From assembly GCA_964580575.1 (NCBI GenBank), contig CAZOLJ010000045.1, positions 1 to 38,618 of the forward strand: a DNA stretch of 38,618 bases, in the 5' to 3' direction. Made by a program: the position numbers and the translations under genes. Shown piece after piece: positions 1 through 7,263 of this stretch. The notes beneath the pieces were generated by a model. The model had not been told where the DNA came from and ran no database searches. It saw only the letters and a program-made list of their open reading frames with translations. Origin of the DNA: CAVPDE01 sp964580575 (lineage in GTDB: Bacteria > Desulfobacterota > DSM-4660 > Desulfatiglandales > HGW-15). Each line of letters begins with the position of its first letter. Positions within the stretch are counted from its first letter, which is position 1.

Positions 1-908
1 TTTTCTTGCTTGCAGGAGCTGGTCCTGCCTTTGCAGCCGACTTCCCCACCAAACCTATTGAAATGCAGGTCGCTTATGCAGCCGGCGGGCTGGTGGACAC
101 CATGGCCCGCGCCATTGCCAAGAGTATGGAGGAAACCCTTGGCCAGCCCGTTGTCGTGGTCAACAAGCCGGGCGCCGGCGGCGCTCTGGGCGTCACCGCC
201 CTCAAGAGCGCAAAGCTTGACGGCTACACGATCGGCGTGGTCACAGGCATCACGCTGACGTATACGCCGCTTGTAGAAAAGGTCAATTACTCTCTGGAGG
301 ATTTCAAGTACCTCGCTTCTGTGGGAAGGTTCCAGGAAGCTTTTGTCGCCCCTCCGGACAAGCCCTACAAGAACTTCAAAGAACTCGTGGCCCATGCCAA
401 GAAGAACCCCGGCATGACCTACGCCTCCATGCACCCCATCGCTGAAAACATCCTGACCGCCATTGCCAAGAAAGAGGGGCTCGACTGGCGCGCCATCCCG
501 ACCAAGGGCGGCTCGGAAGTCATGACCGCGGTCGTGGGAAAGCACGTGGATTTCGGATACAGCGGCGGGATACACATGTCTTTCGTCAAGGCAGGCGAGA
601 TGATCGTGCTGGCCGGATTAGGGAAGAAACGTCTTCTGGCCTCTCCCGATGTTCCCACCCTGATCGAATACGGGTACGACCTCTTCTTTGACAATGACAA
701 CATCGTTTTCGCGCCCAAGGGCATTCCCGACGACGTGGCGAAAAAACTCACAGCAGCCATTGAAAAGGCAGCCAAGGACCCGAAGTACATAGAGCTTCTG
801 CAGACCAAGTTTTTCATTCCCGCCCTCTGTTTGACGGGTGAGGAACTGGGCAGGAGCATTCAGGAAGGGACAAAGGCCAATCAGAAGTTCATTGAGGCTT
901 CGAAGTAG
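1..908 (+). CDS. tctC: Tripartite tricarboxylate transporter substrate-binding protein (Bug/TctC family), 5' end cut by the window
   Basis: Periplasmic solute-binding protein that delivers a carboxylate to the TctAB membrane pair encoded just downstream. The reading frame is open to the first base. Only the tail of a signal peptide is visible (AGPAFA, cleavage before ADFPTKP), so the true start lies upstream of the window and the TTG at position 6 is not the start. Bug-family marks are seen: the FPTKPI strand, a GGLVD ligand loop, NKPGAGG, and the MTYASMHP segment in the second lobe. It is clearly paralogous to the gene at 9005-9967. Spacing to tctB is about 55 bases. The ligand cannot be read from sequence; this family binds di- and tricarboxylates and aromatic acids. 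Confidence 0.9.
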   Translation, partial: FLLAGAGPAFAADFPTKPIEMQVAYAAGGLVDTMARAIAKSMEETLGQPVVVVNKPGAGGALGVTALKSAKLDGYTIGVVTGITLTYTPLVEKVNYSLEDFKYLASVGRFQEAFVAPPDKPYKNFKELVAHAKKNPGMTYASMHPIAENILTAIAKKEGLDWRAIPTKGGSEVMTAVVGKHVDFGYSGGIHMSFVKAGEMIVLAGLGKKRLLASPDVPTLIEYGYDLFFDNDNIVFAPKGIPDDVAKKLTAAIEKAAKDPKYIELLQTKFFIPALCLTGEELGRSIQEGTKANQKFIEASK

Positions 909-964
909 GCAATCTCAGGAGAGGTTTTCCGGCGCCGCCTGACATTAAGCGAGAGGTGAGGTCT

Positions 965-1429
965 ATGTTTCGGGACCGCGATGTGACCAGCAGCTTGTTC
1001 TGGATTCTCGTAGGGATCCTCTTTTGTATTGGAGGTCTCAGCTACGGGATTCGCAGGTCAGGAATTCCCGGCCCCGGCTTCTTGCCCTTCGTGACAGGCC
1101 TCATCCTCGTTGCTCTGTCCGTGACTCTCTTGGTCGCCCGTTTACTGAAAAGAAGAGGCTCGGCAGGTTCAATCGGTGAACCGATGCCAGGCGGGCTGGC
1201 TCTCAGCAGGATCCTCAAGGTCCTTGGCGCTCTTTGTCTGTATGTTCTGATCCTAGAGCCCCTGGGATTTATCTTGACCACCTTCCTCTTCATGGTTCTG
1301 CTTCTCAGGCTGGAACCGAGAAGCTGGCTCCTCATTGTCCCCGGCGCAATCGGCGCAACGCTCTTTTTCTTTGTCTTGTTCAAGGTCCTTCTGAGGGTGC
1401 CTTTGCCTTCAGGTCTTTTGGGGTATTAG
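965..1429 (+). CDS. tctB: Tripartite tricarboxylate transporter small membrane subunit TctB
   Basis: Small integral membrane subunit of the TTT transporter, 154 residues, with about four hydrophobic segments (near residues 8-28, 36-58, 77-100 and 115-145 counted from the ATG). It sits between tctC and tctA, the usual order. I chose the ATG at 965 because a purine-rich GAGAGGTGAGG lies just upstream; an in-frame GTG at 956 lies inside that ribosome-binding site. The family is poorly conserved, so the call leans on position, size and hydrophobicity. Confidence 0.85.
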   Translation: MFRDRDVTSSLFWILVGILFCIGGLSYGIRRSGIPGPGFLPFVTGLILVALSVTLLVARLLKRRGSAGSIGEPMPGGLALSRILKVLGALCLYVLILEPLGFILTTFLFMVLLLRLEPRSWLLIVPGAIGATLFFFVLFKVLLRVPLPSGLLGY

Positions 1430-1443
1430 GGAAAGGGGCAGTC

Positions 1444-2946
1444 ATGGATTTTCTCGTACACCTTCAAATGGCTTTCACCATCGCCTTTGAGCCCATGAAC
1501 CTCCTCATGTGTTTCATCGGCGTCTTGTGCGGCACACTGGTGGGAGTTCTGCCCGGACTCGGCCCCTCGACGACAATCGCCCTGCTCTTGCCCGTCACCT
1601 TCAGCCTGTCTGCGGTCCAGTCCTTCATCATGCTCGCAGGGATCTTTTACGGCGCGCTTTATGGAGGATCGACGACTTCCATCCTGGTGAACATTCCCGG
1701 TGAAGCGTCCTCGGTGATGACGGCGGTGGATGGATACCAGATGGCCAAGAAAGGGCGTGCGGGACCCGCCCTCGGGATCTCTGCCTTTGGTTCCTTCATC
1801 GGAGGAACCTTTGCGATCATTCTCATCATGCTTCTGGCCCCGCCTCTCGCCCGTATGGCCCTCAAGTTCGCATACCCTGAGAAAGCGGCGCTCATCTTCT
1901 TCGGGTTCACCATGGTCACCTATCTCTCGGGCGGTTCGCTCATCAAATCCCTCATGATGGCGGCTGCGGGCGTTCTGCTAAGCTGCGTGGGCACGGACCT
2001 GATCACAGCCACCCCAAGGTTCACCTTTGGTCTACTGGAATTGGCGGATGGGATTGGTATCGTCCCGGTGGTCATGGGGCTGTTCGGGATACCCGAGATT
2101 CTCTCCAACCTGGAAAAACCCTCCCGGGAAGTGAAGGTCTTCGAGACCAAGACAAGCCAACTTCTTCCCTCAAAGCAGGACTGGAAAGAGTCTTCAGGCC
2201 CGATTGCCAGAGGCTCGGTTCTCGGGTTTCTCGTGGGGTTGTTCCCTGGAGCCGGCGGTGTGTTGCCCTCTTTCTTTTCCTACGCTTTGGAGAGAAGACT
2301 TTCAAAACATCCGGAGAGATTCGGAAAAGGAGAGATTGCGGGCGTTGCCGGGCCGGAGACGGCCAACAATGCAGGGGGCCAGGCCGCCTTCATTCCTCTG
2401 CTGACCCTCGGCCTTCCCTGCACGCCGGCCCTGGCCGTGCTCATGGGCGCTTTGATGATTCACGGGCTCACGCCCGGCCCTCTGCTGATGCGGGAAAATC
2501 CTCAACTGTTCTGGGGGGCCATCGGCAGCATGTACGTGGGAAACGCCATGCTCGTGCTTCTCAATCTGCCCCTCATCGGCCTCTGGGTGAAACTCCTTCG
2601 TGTGCCTTATTACCTTCTTTCGCCCCTTATCTTGGTGATCTGCCTGATCGGCGCCTATTCCCTCAACAACAGCATCGTGGAGCTGATGATCATGGTCGTC
2701 TGCGGCGTGGTCGGGTACCTGATGAAAAAGTACGGCTACCCCGCAGCGCCGCTCGTTCTGGCGCTGGTTCTGGGGCCCATGTTCGAGGAATCCTTGCGCC
2801 AGTCTCTGATCATGTCCAAGGGCAGCCTTGGCGTGTTCTTCACCCGGCCCATCTCCGCCGTCCTGGTGATCATCTCCCTGGCCTTGCTGATCTCTCCCCT
2901 GATCTTCAGAAAAGGGAACCGTCTCCAGGGCGGAGACGGACTCTAA
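1444..2946 (+). CDS. tctA: Tripartite tricarboxylate transporter large membrane subunit TctA
   Basis: Large permease subunit, 500 residues, with around a dozen transmembrane segments. TctA hallmarks are seen: GVLPGLGPSTTIALLLP near residue 37, the GALYGGSTTSILVNIPGE segment near residue 70, and a second GLFPGAGGVLPSF copy near residue 263, reflecting the internal duplication typical of the family. A longer open frame starts at 1234, but the ATG at 1444 follows an AAAGGGG site and gives the normal family length. The gene begins 14 bases after tctB. Its TAA stop overlaps the stop codon of the convergent gene on the other strand. Confidence 0.95.
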   Translation: MDFLVHLQMAFTIAFEPMNLLMCFIGVLCGTLVGVLPGLGPSTTIALLLPVTFSLSAVQSFIMLAGIFYGALYGGSTTSILVNIPGEASSVMTAVDGYQMAKKGRAGPALGISAFGSFIGGTFAIILIMLLAPPLARMALKFAYPEKAALIFFGFTMVTYLSGGSLIKSLMMAAAGVLLSCVGTDLITATPRFTFGLLELADGIGIVPVVMGLFGIPEILSNLEKPSREVKVFETKTSQLLPSKQDWKESSGPIARGSVLGFLVGLFPGAGGVLPSFFSYALERRLSKHPERFGKGEIAGVAGPETANNAGGQAAFIPLLTLGLPCTPALAVLMGALMIHGLTPGPLLMRENPQLFWGAIGSMYVGNAMLVLLNLPLIGLWVKLLRVPYYLLSPLILVICLIGAYSLNNSIVELMIMVVCGVVGYLMKKYGYPAAPLVLALVLGPMFEESLRQSLIMSKGSLGVFFTRPISAVLVIISLALLISPLIFRKGNRLQGGDGL

Positions 2947-4217
2947 AAATACGCTTGCAGGCGAGGCGCGTTTTTGATTAGAGAAGGGGTGTTCTCTGCT
3001 TTGCCTGTGGAAATGTACTCCCGGTATTTCAGAATCCCGTTCTCATCCGCGCTGTAGACGATGATGAAGGGAGTGACTCCTGCAGCGGTTTTTCGAAAGC
3101 TGTTCGCATCCCCTCCTCCCATGTCTCCAAACACCCGCTCGTAGAATTTGGATTGAGGAGAGGCAAGATTGACAAGCACTGATTTCATATGCGGATTGGC
3201 CTTAGCGAAATCACGGAATTCTTTGATCTCCCTCCTGCAACGCCTGCAAACGAGAGTGGCAGTTAACAGAATCCGTCCTCTTTCATTCACAGGAGCCTCG
3301 GGCAAGAACTGCTCGAAATTGTCATCCCTCAGGATAAAGAAGTTTCCGTACTTCCTTCCGATCTTGAACCCTTCCGTCTCAAGTCCGTACCGTTCATAGA
3401 ATCGGAAGGACAATCGGTCGCCCAACTCGAACGCTTTTTTCGCGCCTACGACTCGGGCGGAAGCAAACAGCCTCAGCTCATCGCCGTAAGAGAGTCTTTC
3501 TCCTTCTCCGGCCGCTTTTCTGATGGCTCTCGCATCAAGGGTCAGCGCCTCTCCCTTTTCGTTTGTCACTCTGGTTGCAAACCCCTGCTGCGGGAGAACC
3601 TTCTCACTCAGTTGGACCAATTGAAGAAGGCTGTAAGAATCCGCCGTGTTCACAAGGATGCCTGAGCCTTCCCCATTCATTCGATTACCGAAGTGTACTT
3701 CATATTCCGTTGAGGACACAGGATAGACGGTGATGCTGTTGATGTCCTCCTCCACGCTGCCGATGCAGCGCCATTCAACCCCTCTGAAGTACTCGCCCTT
3801 GTCATCCCGTTTTCCTGCACTGTTGCAGCGAACAGCGCCCGCAAGTCCTGTAAAAAGAAGTCCGTCGTTGAACTGGCTGTAAAGGGTGAGGTCCGACCGC
3901 CGCTGGCTCTCCACCGCCTTTGCCTTCAGTTGGGCGAAGTGCTCCTTGGCTTCCTCGAACAGCGCTGCGGTCGGTCCATCCAATGGTTTCAGCCTTTGCC
4001 ACTCCGGATCATCGAACTTCCCTCCTTTATCCCAAAAAAGGAGATCCTCAATTTCCTGATCGGTTCCGATCCACGACTGGATGAGATCGATATTTTCGAG
4101 TTTCACGTTGTCCGCCATGGATTTTCTTTCCTGAGGGCTGAGCTTCTCCATCAGCGCCTTGTGCTCTGGAGTCATCTTTTCCATGAGGGCTATTTCGTGG
4201 GGCGCAAAATCTTCCAT
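2943..4217 (-). CDS. Unrecognised protein with a C-terminal thioredoxin-like CxxC domain
   Basis: I do not recognise the full-length family. The protein has 424 residues from the ATG at 4217, which follows AGGAG; an in-frame GTG at 4235 is less likely. Residues 1-100 are charged and helical, with a repeated LMEKxxPEHK/LMEKLSPQER theme. The middle has no motif I can name. Residues from about 315 read LLTATLVCRRCRREI, a thioredoxin-fold strand, CxxC (Cys324, Cys327) and helix, and GVTPF near residue 383 fits the cis-proline loop. No signal peptide or membrane segment is evident, so a cytoplasmic redox role is a guess. It is transcribed towards tctA, and the two stop codons overlap. Confidence 0.7.
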   Translation of the reverse strand: MEDFAPHEIALMEKMTPEHKALMEKLSPQERKSMADNVKLENIDLIQSWIGTDQEIEDLLFWDKGGKFDDPEWQRLKPLDGPTAALFEEAKEHFAQLKAKAVESQRRSDLTLYSQFNDGLLFTGLAGAVRCNSAGKRDDKGEYFRGVEWRCIGSVEEDINSITVYPVSSTEYEVHFGNRMNGEGSGILVNTADSYSLLQLVQLSEKVLPQQGFATRVTNEKGEALTLDARAIRKAAGEGERLSYGDELRLFASARVVGAKKAFELGDRLSFRFYERYGLETEGFKIGRKYGNFFILRDDNFEQFLPEAPVNERGRILLTATLVCRRCRREIKEFRDFAKANPHMKSVLVNLASPQSKFYERVFGDMGGGDANSFRKTAAGVTPFIIVYSADENGILKYREYISTGKAENTPSLIKNAPRLQAYF

Positions 4218-4285
4218 TGGGCTTCTCCTAATCACTCTGCTCTCTAATGACTGTCAACAAAAGCCATATCGCCAGTTGCGCTGTC

Positions 4286-4348
4286 ATTCCCGCGTAGGCG
4301 GGAATCCAGTCTTTAAGGGCTTTTCTGGGCTCCCGCCTGCGCGGGAGC
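4286..4348. repeat. Pair of REP-like hairpins
   Basis: Two related perfect dyads stand 23 bases apart. ATTCCCGC and GCGGGAAT (4286-4293, 4298-4305) surround a GTAG loop; GCTCCCGC and GCGGGAGC (4329-4336, 4341-4348) surround a CTGC loop. The first resembles the CATTCCCGC...GCGGGAATCCA dispersed intergenic repeats known from many proteobacterial genomes. They lie between the LysR gene stop and the start of the downstream minus-strand gene. Confidence 0.75.
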
Positions 4349-4481
4349 GACCATGTGATCGCTTTCTGCGACGACCTTTCAACTCGTGGCCGATTGTAGC
4401 GATTTCAAGTCTATTCTTCAAATCGATTGTTTTTGGCAGTCAATTGAAATAATGAATAACTCGCCAGGAGAAGAGCGAGGT

Positions 4482-5390
4482 CTACTTGAATTGGATCCCG
4501 GGCCGGATCGACCGGATAAACGCTTTTGCAGCAGGAGAGAGGTACTTCTTCTTTCTCATGATGAGCCCGTAGTCCCTTTTGCCGAAGAAGTGGTCCAGGG
4601 AGAAGATATCAAGGCTCTTGCGATCCTCTCCCGTGAGGGCGTAATCGTCCAAGATCGCAATGCCGATGCCGAGAGCCACATACTTTTTGACAGACTCATA
4701 GTTGTTGAGGACCAGGACGACATTGAGATTCAGGTTTTCCTCCAGAAATCGATTCTCCACAAAGGGGGTCAGGGTGCTTGACCGGGGAAAGGCGATAAAG
4801 GGAGCTTTAGAAATCGAATCAAGGGTCAGCGTCCCTCTGAGGGAGAAAGGGTTTTTTTTGGGAGCAATCAGTTTGAGCGCGGTCTCGAAAAGCCTGTGAT
4901 AGAGGAACGGCTCCGGAACTTCTGGAAGGTTGGCGATCCCGAAATCCACCTCTGCGGATTCGACCCTTTCGAGAATCATTTCCAGTCCTCCCCCCTCAAC
5001 ATCGAAATCGACATGAGGATGGGTCTTCCTGAATTCCACCATAAACCCGGGCAGGAAGAAATGGATGATGGCGTGAGTGGTCGCCATGACGACCCTTCCC
5101 TTTTGCTCCAGCTGCTCCCCCTGGATTTCGCTCTTCATTTCCTTGACGGTTTCAAATAGAGAAATCGCCTTTTCAAGAAGAGCCCTTCCCTCGGGAGTCA
5201 ATTCCATTTTCCCGGAGGATCTTTCGAAGAGCGCGACCCCGAATTCACTTTCAAGGCATTTGATCTGGTGGCTGATGGTGGGCTGATTCCGCCCCATCTC
5301 CATGGCCGCCTGGGTGACGCTCCCCCTCTTCGCTACGTAGTAAAAGCCTCTAAGCCACTGCAGGAAATCTCCCCCGATCTGATCAATCAC
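4482..5390 (-). CDS. LysR-family transcriptional regulator
   Basis: LysR-type regulator of 302 residues. The N-terminal winged helix-turn-helix is at about residues 9-66 (VAKRGSVTQAAMEMGRNQPTISHQIKCLE) and the periplasmic-binding-like effector domain covers residues 93-295. The start is a GTG at 5390, nine bases after AAGGAGG. An ATG closer to the Shine-Dalgarno site (5393-5395) reads only two codons before a TGA that overlaps the GTG. Upstream, a perfect 8-base dyad with 11-base spacing (5453-5479) is a good LysR box. The regulator is divergent from the glycosyltransferase cassette, a typical arrangement for a LysR protein and its target; the effector is unknown. Confidence 0.92.
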   Translation of the reverse strand: MIDQIGGDFLQWLRGFYYVAKRGSVTQAAMEMGRNQPTISHQIKCLESEFGVALFERSSGKMELTPEGRALLEKAISLFETVKEMKSEIQGEQLEQKGRVVMATTHAIIHFFLPGFMVEFRKTHPHVDFDVEGGGLEMILERVESAEVDFGIANLPEVPEPFLYHRLFETALKLIAPKKNPFSLRGTLTLDSISKAPFIAFPRSSTLTPFVENRFLEENLNLNVVLVLNNYESVKKYVALGIGIAILDDYALTGEDRKSLDIFSLDHFFGKRDYGLIMRKKKYLSPAAKAFIRSIRPGIQFK

Positions 5391-5452
5391 TGCATTTGTC
5401 CTCCTTGTACCGTGCTCCGTGCGCCTTGCACCGCTTATGACTTATTGAATAT

Positions 5453-5523
5453 ATCAATTGGTTGAAAAAAACAATTGATTAGACGAATGGCTCTGAAGGC
5501 TTTACCATAAGGTCGGACAATTG
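5453..5523. promoter_or_regulatory. Putative LysR operator region between divergent genes
   Basis: ATCAATTG (5453-5460) and CAATTGAT (5472-5479) form a perfect dyad separated by 11 bases, the classic LysR spacing. A third CAATTG stands at 5518-5523 with no good partner, and could be the weaker activation half-site. On the minus strand a TATATT -10-like hexamer overlaps the first arm, fitting autorepression of the LysR gene. Assignment to this LysR protein is inference from position. Confidence 0.55.
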
Positions 5524-5570
5524 AGAAAAGGACCGTTCTCGATCTACTGTTCTAACGCTTGGATCAATCA

Positions 5571-6806
5571 ATGGATGCGACTGTTTTGAATCCCCATCAT
5601 GTTCATGAAGCGGAAGTGATTGTGGGGATCCCCTCTTTCAGCGAGGCCGGGACCATATCCAATGTCGCTGCCACTGCCGACCAGGGACTTCTGGAGTACT
5701 TTCCTCAGAAGAAATCAGTCATCATTAACGCGGACAACGATTCGCCGGACGGAACCCGAGAGGCCTTCCTGAGCACCGAGACCAAGGCGGCCAAGATCTA
5801 CATTTCCACTCCCAAGGGTGTAAAAGGTAAGGGAGGAAACGTAAGGAATTTGTTTCTGGCGGCCGTGGAACTCCAGGCCAAGGCTGTTGTCATCGTCGAT
5901 GCAGACCTCACGAGCTTCACTCCCAAATGGATCCAACGCCTTGGCGAGCCCCTTTTCAATGATTTTGACTACGTATCCCCCATCTACGAGCGCCACAAGT
6001 ATGACGCCTCCATCACCAACCATTTCGCGCGCCCACTGCTTCAAGCCCTCTACGGTTTGGGAATCAGTCAGCCTATCGGCGGTGATTTCGGATTCTCCGG
6101 CAAGGCGGCCATGGCGTTCCTTTCCGAGAAGTTGTGGACGGACCACGTGGCTCACTTCGGCATCGACCTCTGGATGACAACCTTGGCCTACCTGCGCGGG
6201 CTCAAGGTCTGCGAGACTTTTCTGGGATCGTGCAAAAGTCATCGGGTCAAAGACCCGGCCCGAGAATTGAGCACCATGTTTCAGGACGTGATTGCCACGA
6301 TGTTCGATCTTATGGTTCCCTTTGAGTATCTGTGGAAAGAGGGGGTCCGACCTCGACCGACCCAAGTTTTCGGGTATGGGTTGGGCGTCCGGGAGAAGCC
6401 TCCGGTTCCCTCTGTGGATACCGATCATCTTCACACAACGTTTGTAGAGGGATTGAATAGCTATCGTGAGCCCTGGCGCAAGGTGATCGCTGAACCGGAT
6501 AGGTCGGCGGTAGAGAAGCTCATGGGCCAGGCGAAAGACGCTTTTTATTATCCCAGTGAACTCTGGGTTCGAATCCTCTACGATTATGCTGTGGCCTATC
6601 GCTTTGAGGTCGTCCCCCGTCGAACCCTTCTGGATTCTCTGGTTCCCTTCTATTACTCCCGCATGCTTTCCTACATGAACAAAACAAGGGAGATGGGAAC
6701 CAGGGAGTGCGAAGAATACCTGGGCGCCGTCTACCGCATCTACGAGAGCGAGAAGTCGCATCTCATCAGACGGTGGGATGGACGGAGAACAACAACCTTG
6801 CACTGA
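5571..6806 (+). CDS. Glycosyltransferase of the mannosylglycerate synthase type (GT78/GT81-like)
   Basis: GT-A fold sugar-nucleotide glycosyltransferase, 411 residues from the ATG at 5571 (a TTG at 5559 is in frame; no strong ribosome-binding site precedes either). An N-terminal nucleotide-binding strand reads VIVGIPSFSEA. The metal site is DAD at 110-112, followed by LTSFTPKWI. QPIGGDF stands at about 167-173, GID at 197, and KSHR with His224 fits the second metal ligand. As I remember it, Rhodothermus mannosylglycerate synthase shares this order: DADITSF, QPLGGE, WGID, KAHR. A compatible-solute or glycosyl-glycerate product is therefore plausible but unproven. It starts a compact cassette with the next two genes. 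Confidence 0.75.
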   Translation: MDATVLNPHHVHEAEVIVGIPSFSEAGTISNVAATADQGLLEYFPQKKSVIINADNDSPDGTREAFLSTETKAAKIYISTPKGVKGKGGNVRNLFLAAVELQAKAVVIVDADLTSFTPKWIQRLGEPLFNDFDYVSPIYERHKYDASITNHFARPLLQALYGLGISQPIGGDFGFSGKAAMAFLSEKLWTDHVAHFGIDLWMTTLAYLRGLKVCETFLGSCKSHRVKDPARELSTMFQDVIATMFDLMVPFEYLWKEGVRPRPTQVFGYGLGVREKPPVPSVDTDHLHTTFVEGLNSYREPWRKVIAEPDRSAVEKLMGQAKDAFYYPSELWVRILYDYAVAYRFEVVPRRTLLDSLVPFYYSRMLSYMNKTREMGTRECEEYLGAVYRIYESEKSHLIRRWDGRRTTTLH

Positions 6807-6828
6807 AAGTATTAAGGAGATGCTCCCT

Positions 6829-7245
6829 ATGGAAGTGAGAGAAACAGCCGCGTGCGGCATTTCACAGAGAGAATTCACCATGGATTTTGATCAGGCCGAG
6901 TTCCCGGACATGTACCGTGTGTTGCGCTATGCCAAGGATGGAACCGGATATTATGACGAAGGCTTTCTGGAGGACTTGAAGTTGCAGATGGCCTACATCA
7001 TCGGCCCTTCGGTTCAGGAAGAGCCGCAGGATCAGATCGAAGAAGGGATTATTCACTGGGTCGAGGAAGGACCATCCTGTCACCTCGTCCTCAATGAGCA
7101 GGAGGCCCAGCAACTCTACCGGATTCTCTCTGCGGCAGAACATCCGGGGGAAGGATTCGACAAAAGCCTCAATCAGAAACTCATGGACCAGATGATGGAA
7201 ATGGCTCCAACCATCATTGGAAATCTGACGGTCATCAACCGCTAG
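6829..7245 (+). CDS. Small unrecognised protein of the glycosyltransferase/sulfatase cassette
   Basis: Acidic protein of 138 residues whose family I do not recognise. The ATG at 6829 is preferred because AAGGAG lies nine bases upstream; the ATG at 6820 is too close to that site. It has no signal peptide, membrane segment or cysteine motif. The middle is rich in Glu, Gln and Asp (residues 60-80), and the C-terminal third is predicted helical (QKLMDQMMEMAP). It starts 22 bases after the glycosyltransferase and ends 18 bases before the sulfatase-like gene, so co-translation and a shared pathway are likely. Confidence 0.7.
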   Translation: MEVRETAACGISQREFTMDFDQAEFPDMYRVLRYAKDGTGYYDEGFLEDLKLQMAYIIGPSVQEEPQDQIEEGIIHWVEEGPSCHLVLNEQEAQQLYRILSAAEHPGEGFDKSLNQKLMDQMMEMAPTIIGNLTVINR

Positions 7246-7263
7246 GGAAGGAGATGATATCTC

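Noticed and set aside
5715..6881. Long minus-strand open frame of 388 codons opposite the glycosyltransferase gene
   Set aside because: It is a shadow of the plus-strand gene: no family wording, and the plus strand carries clear GT motifs.
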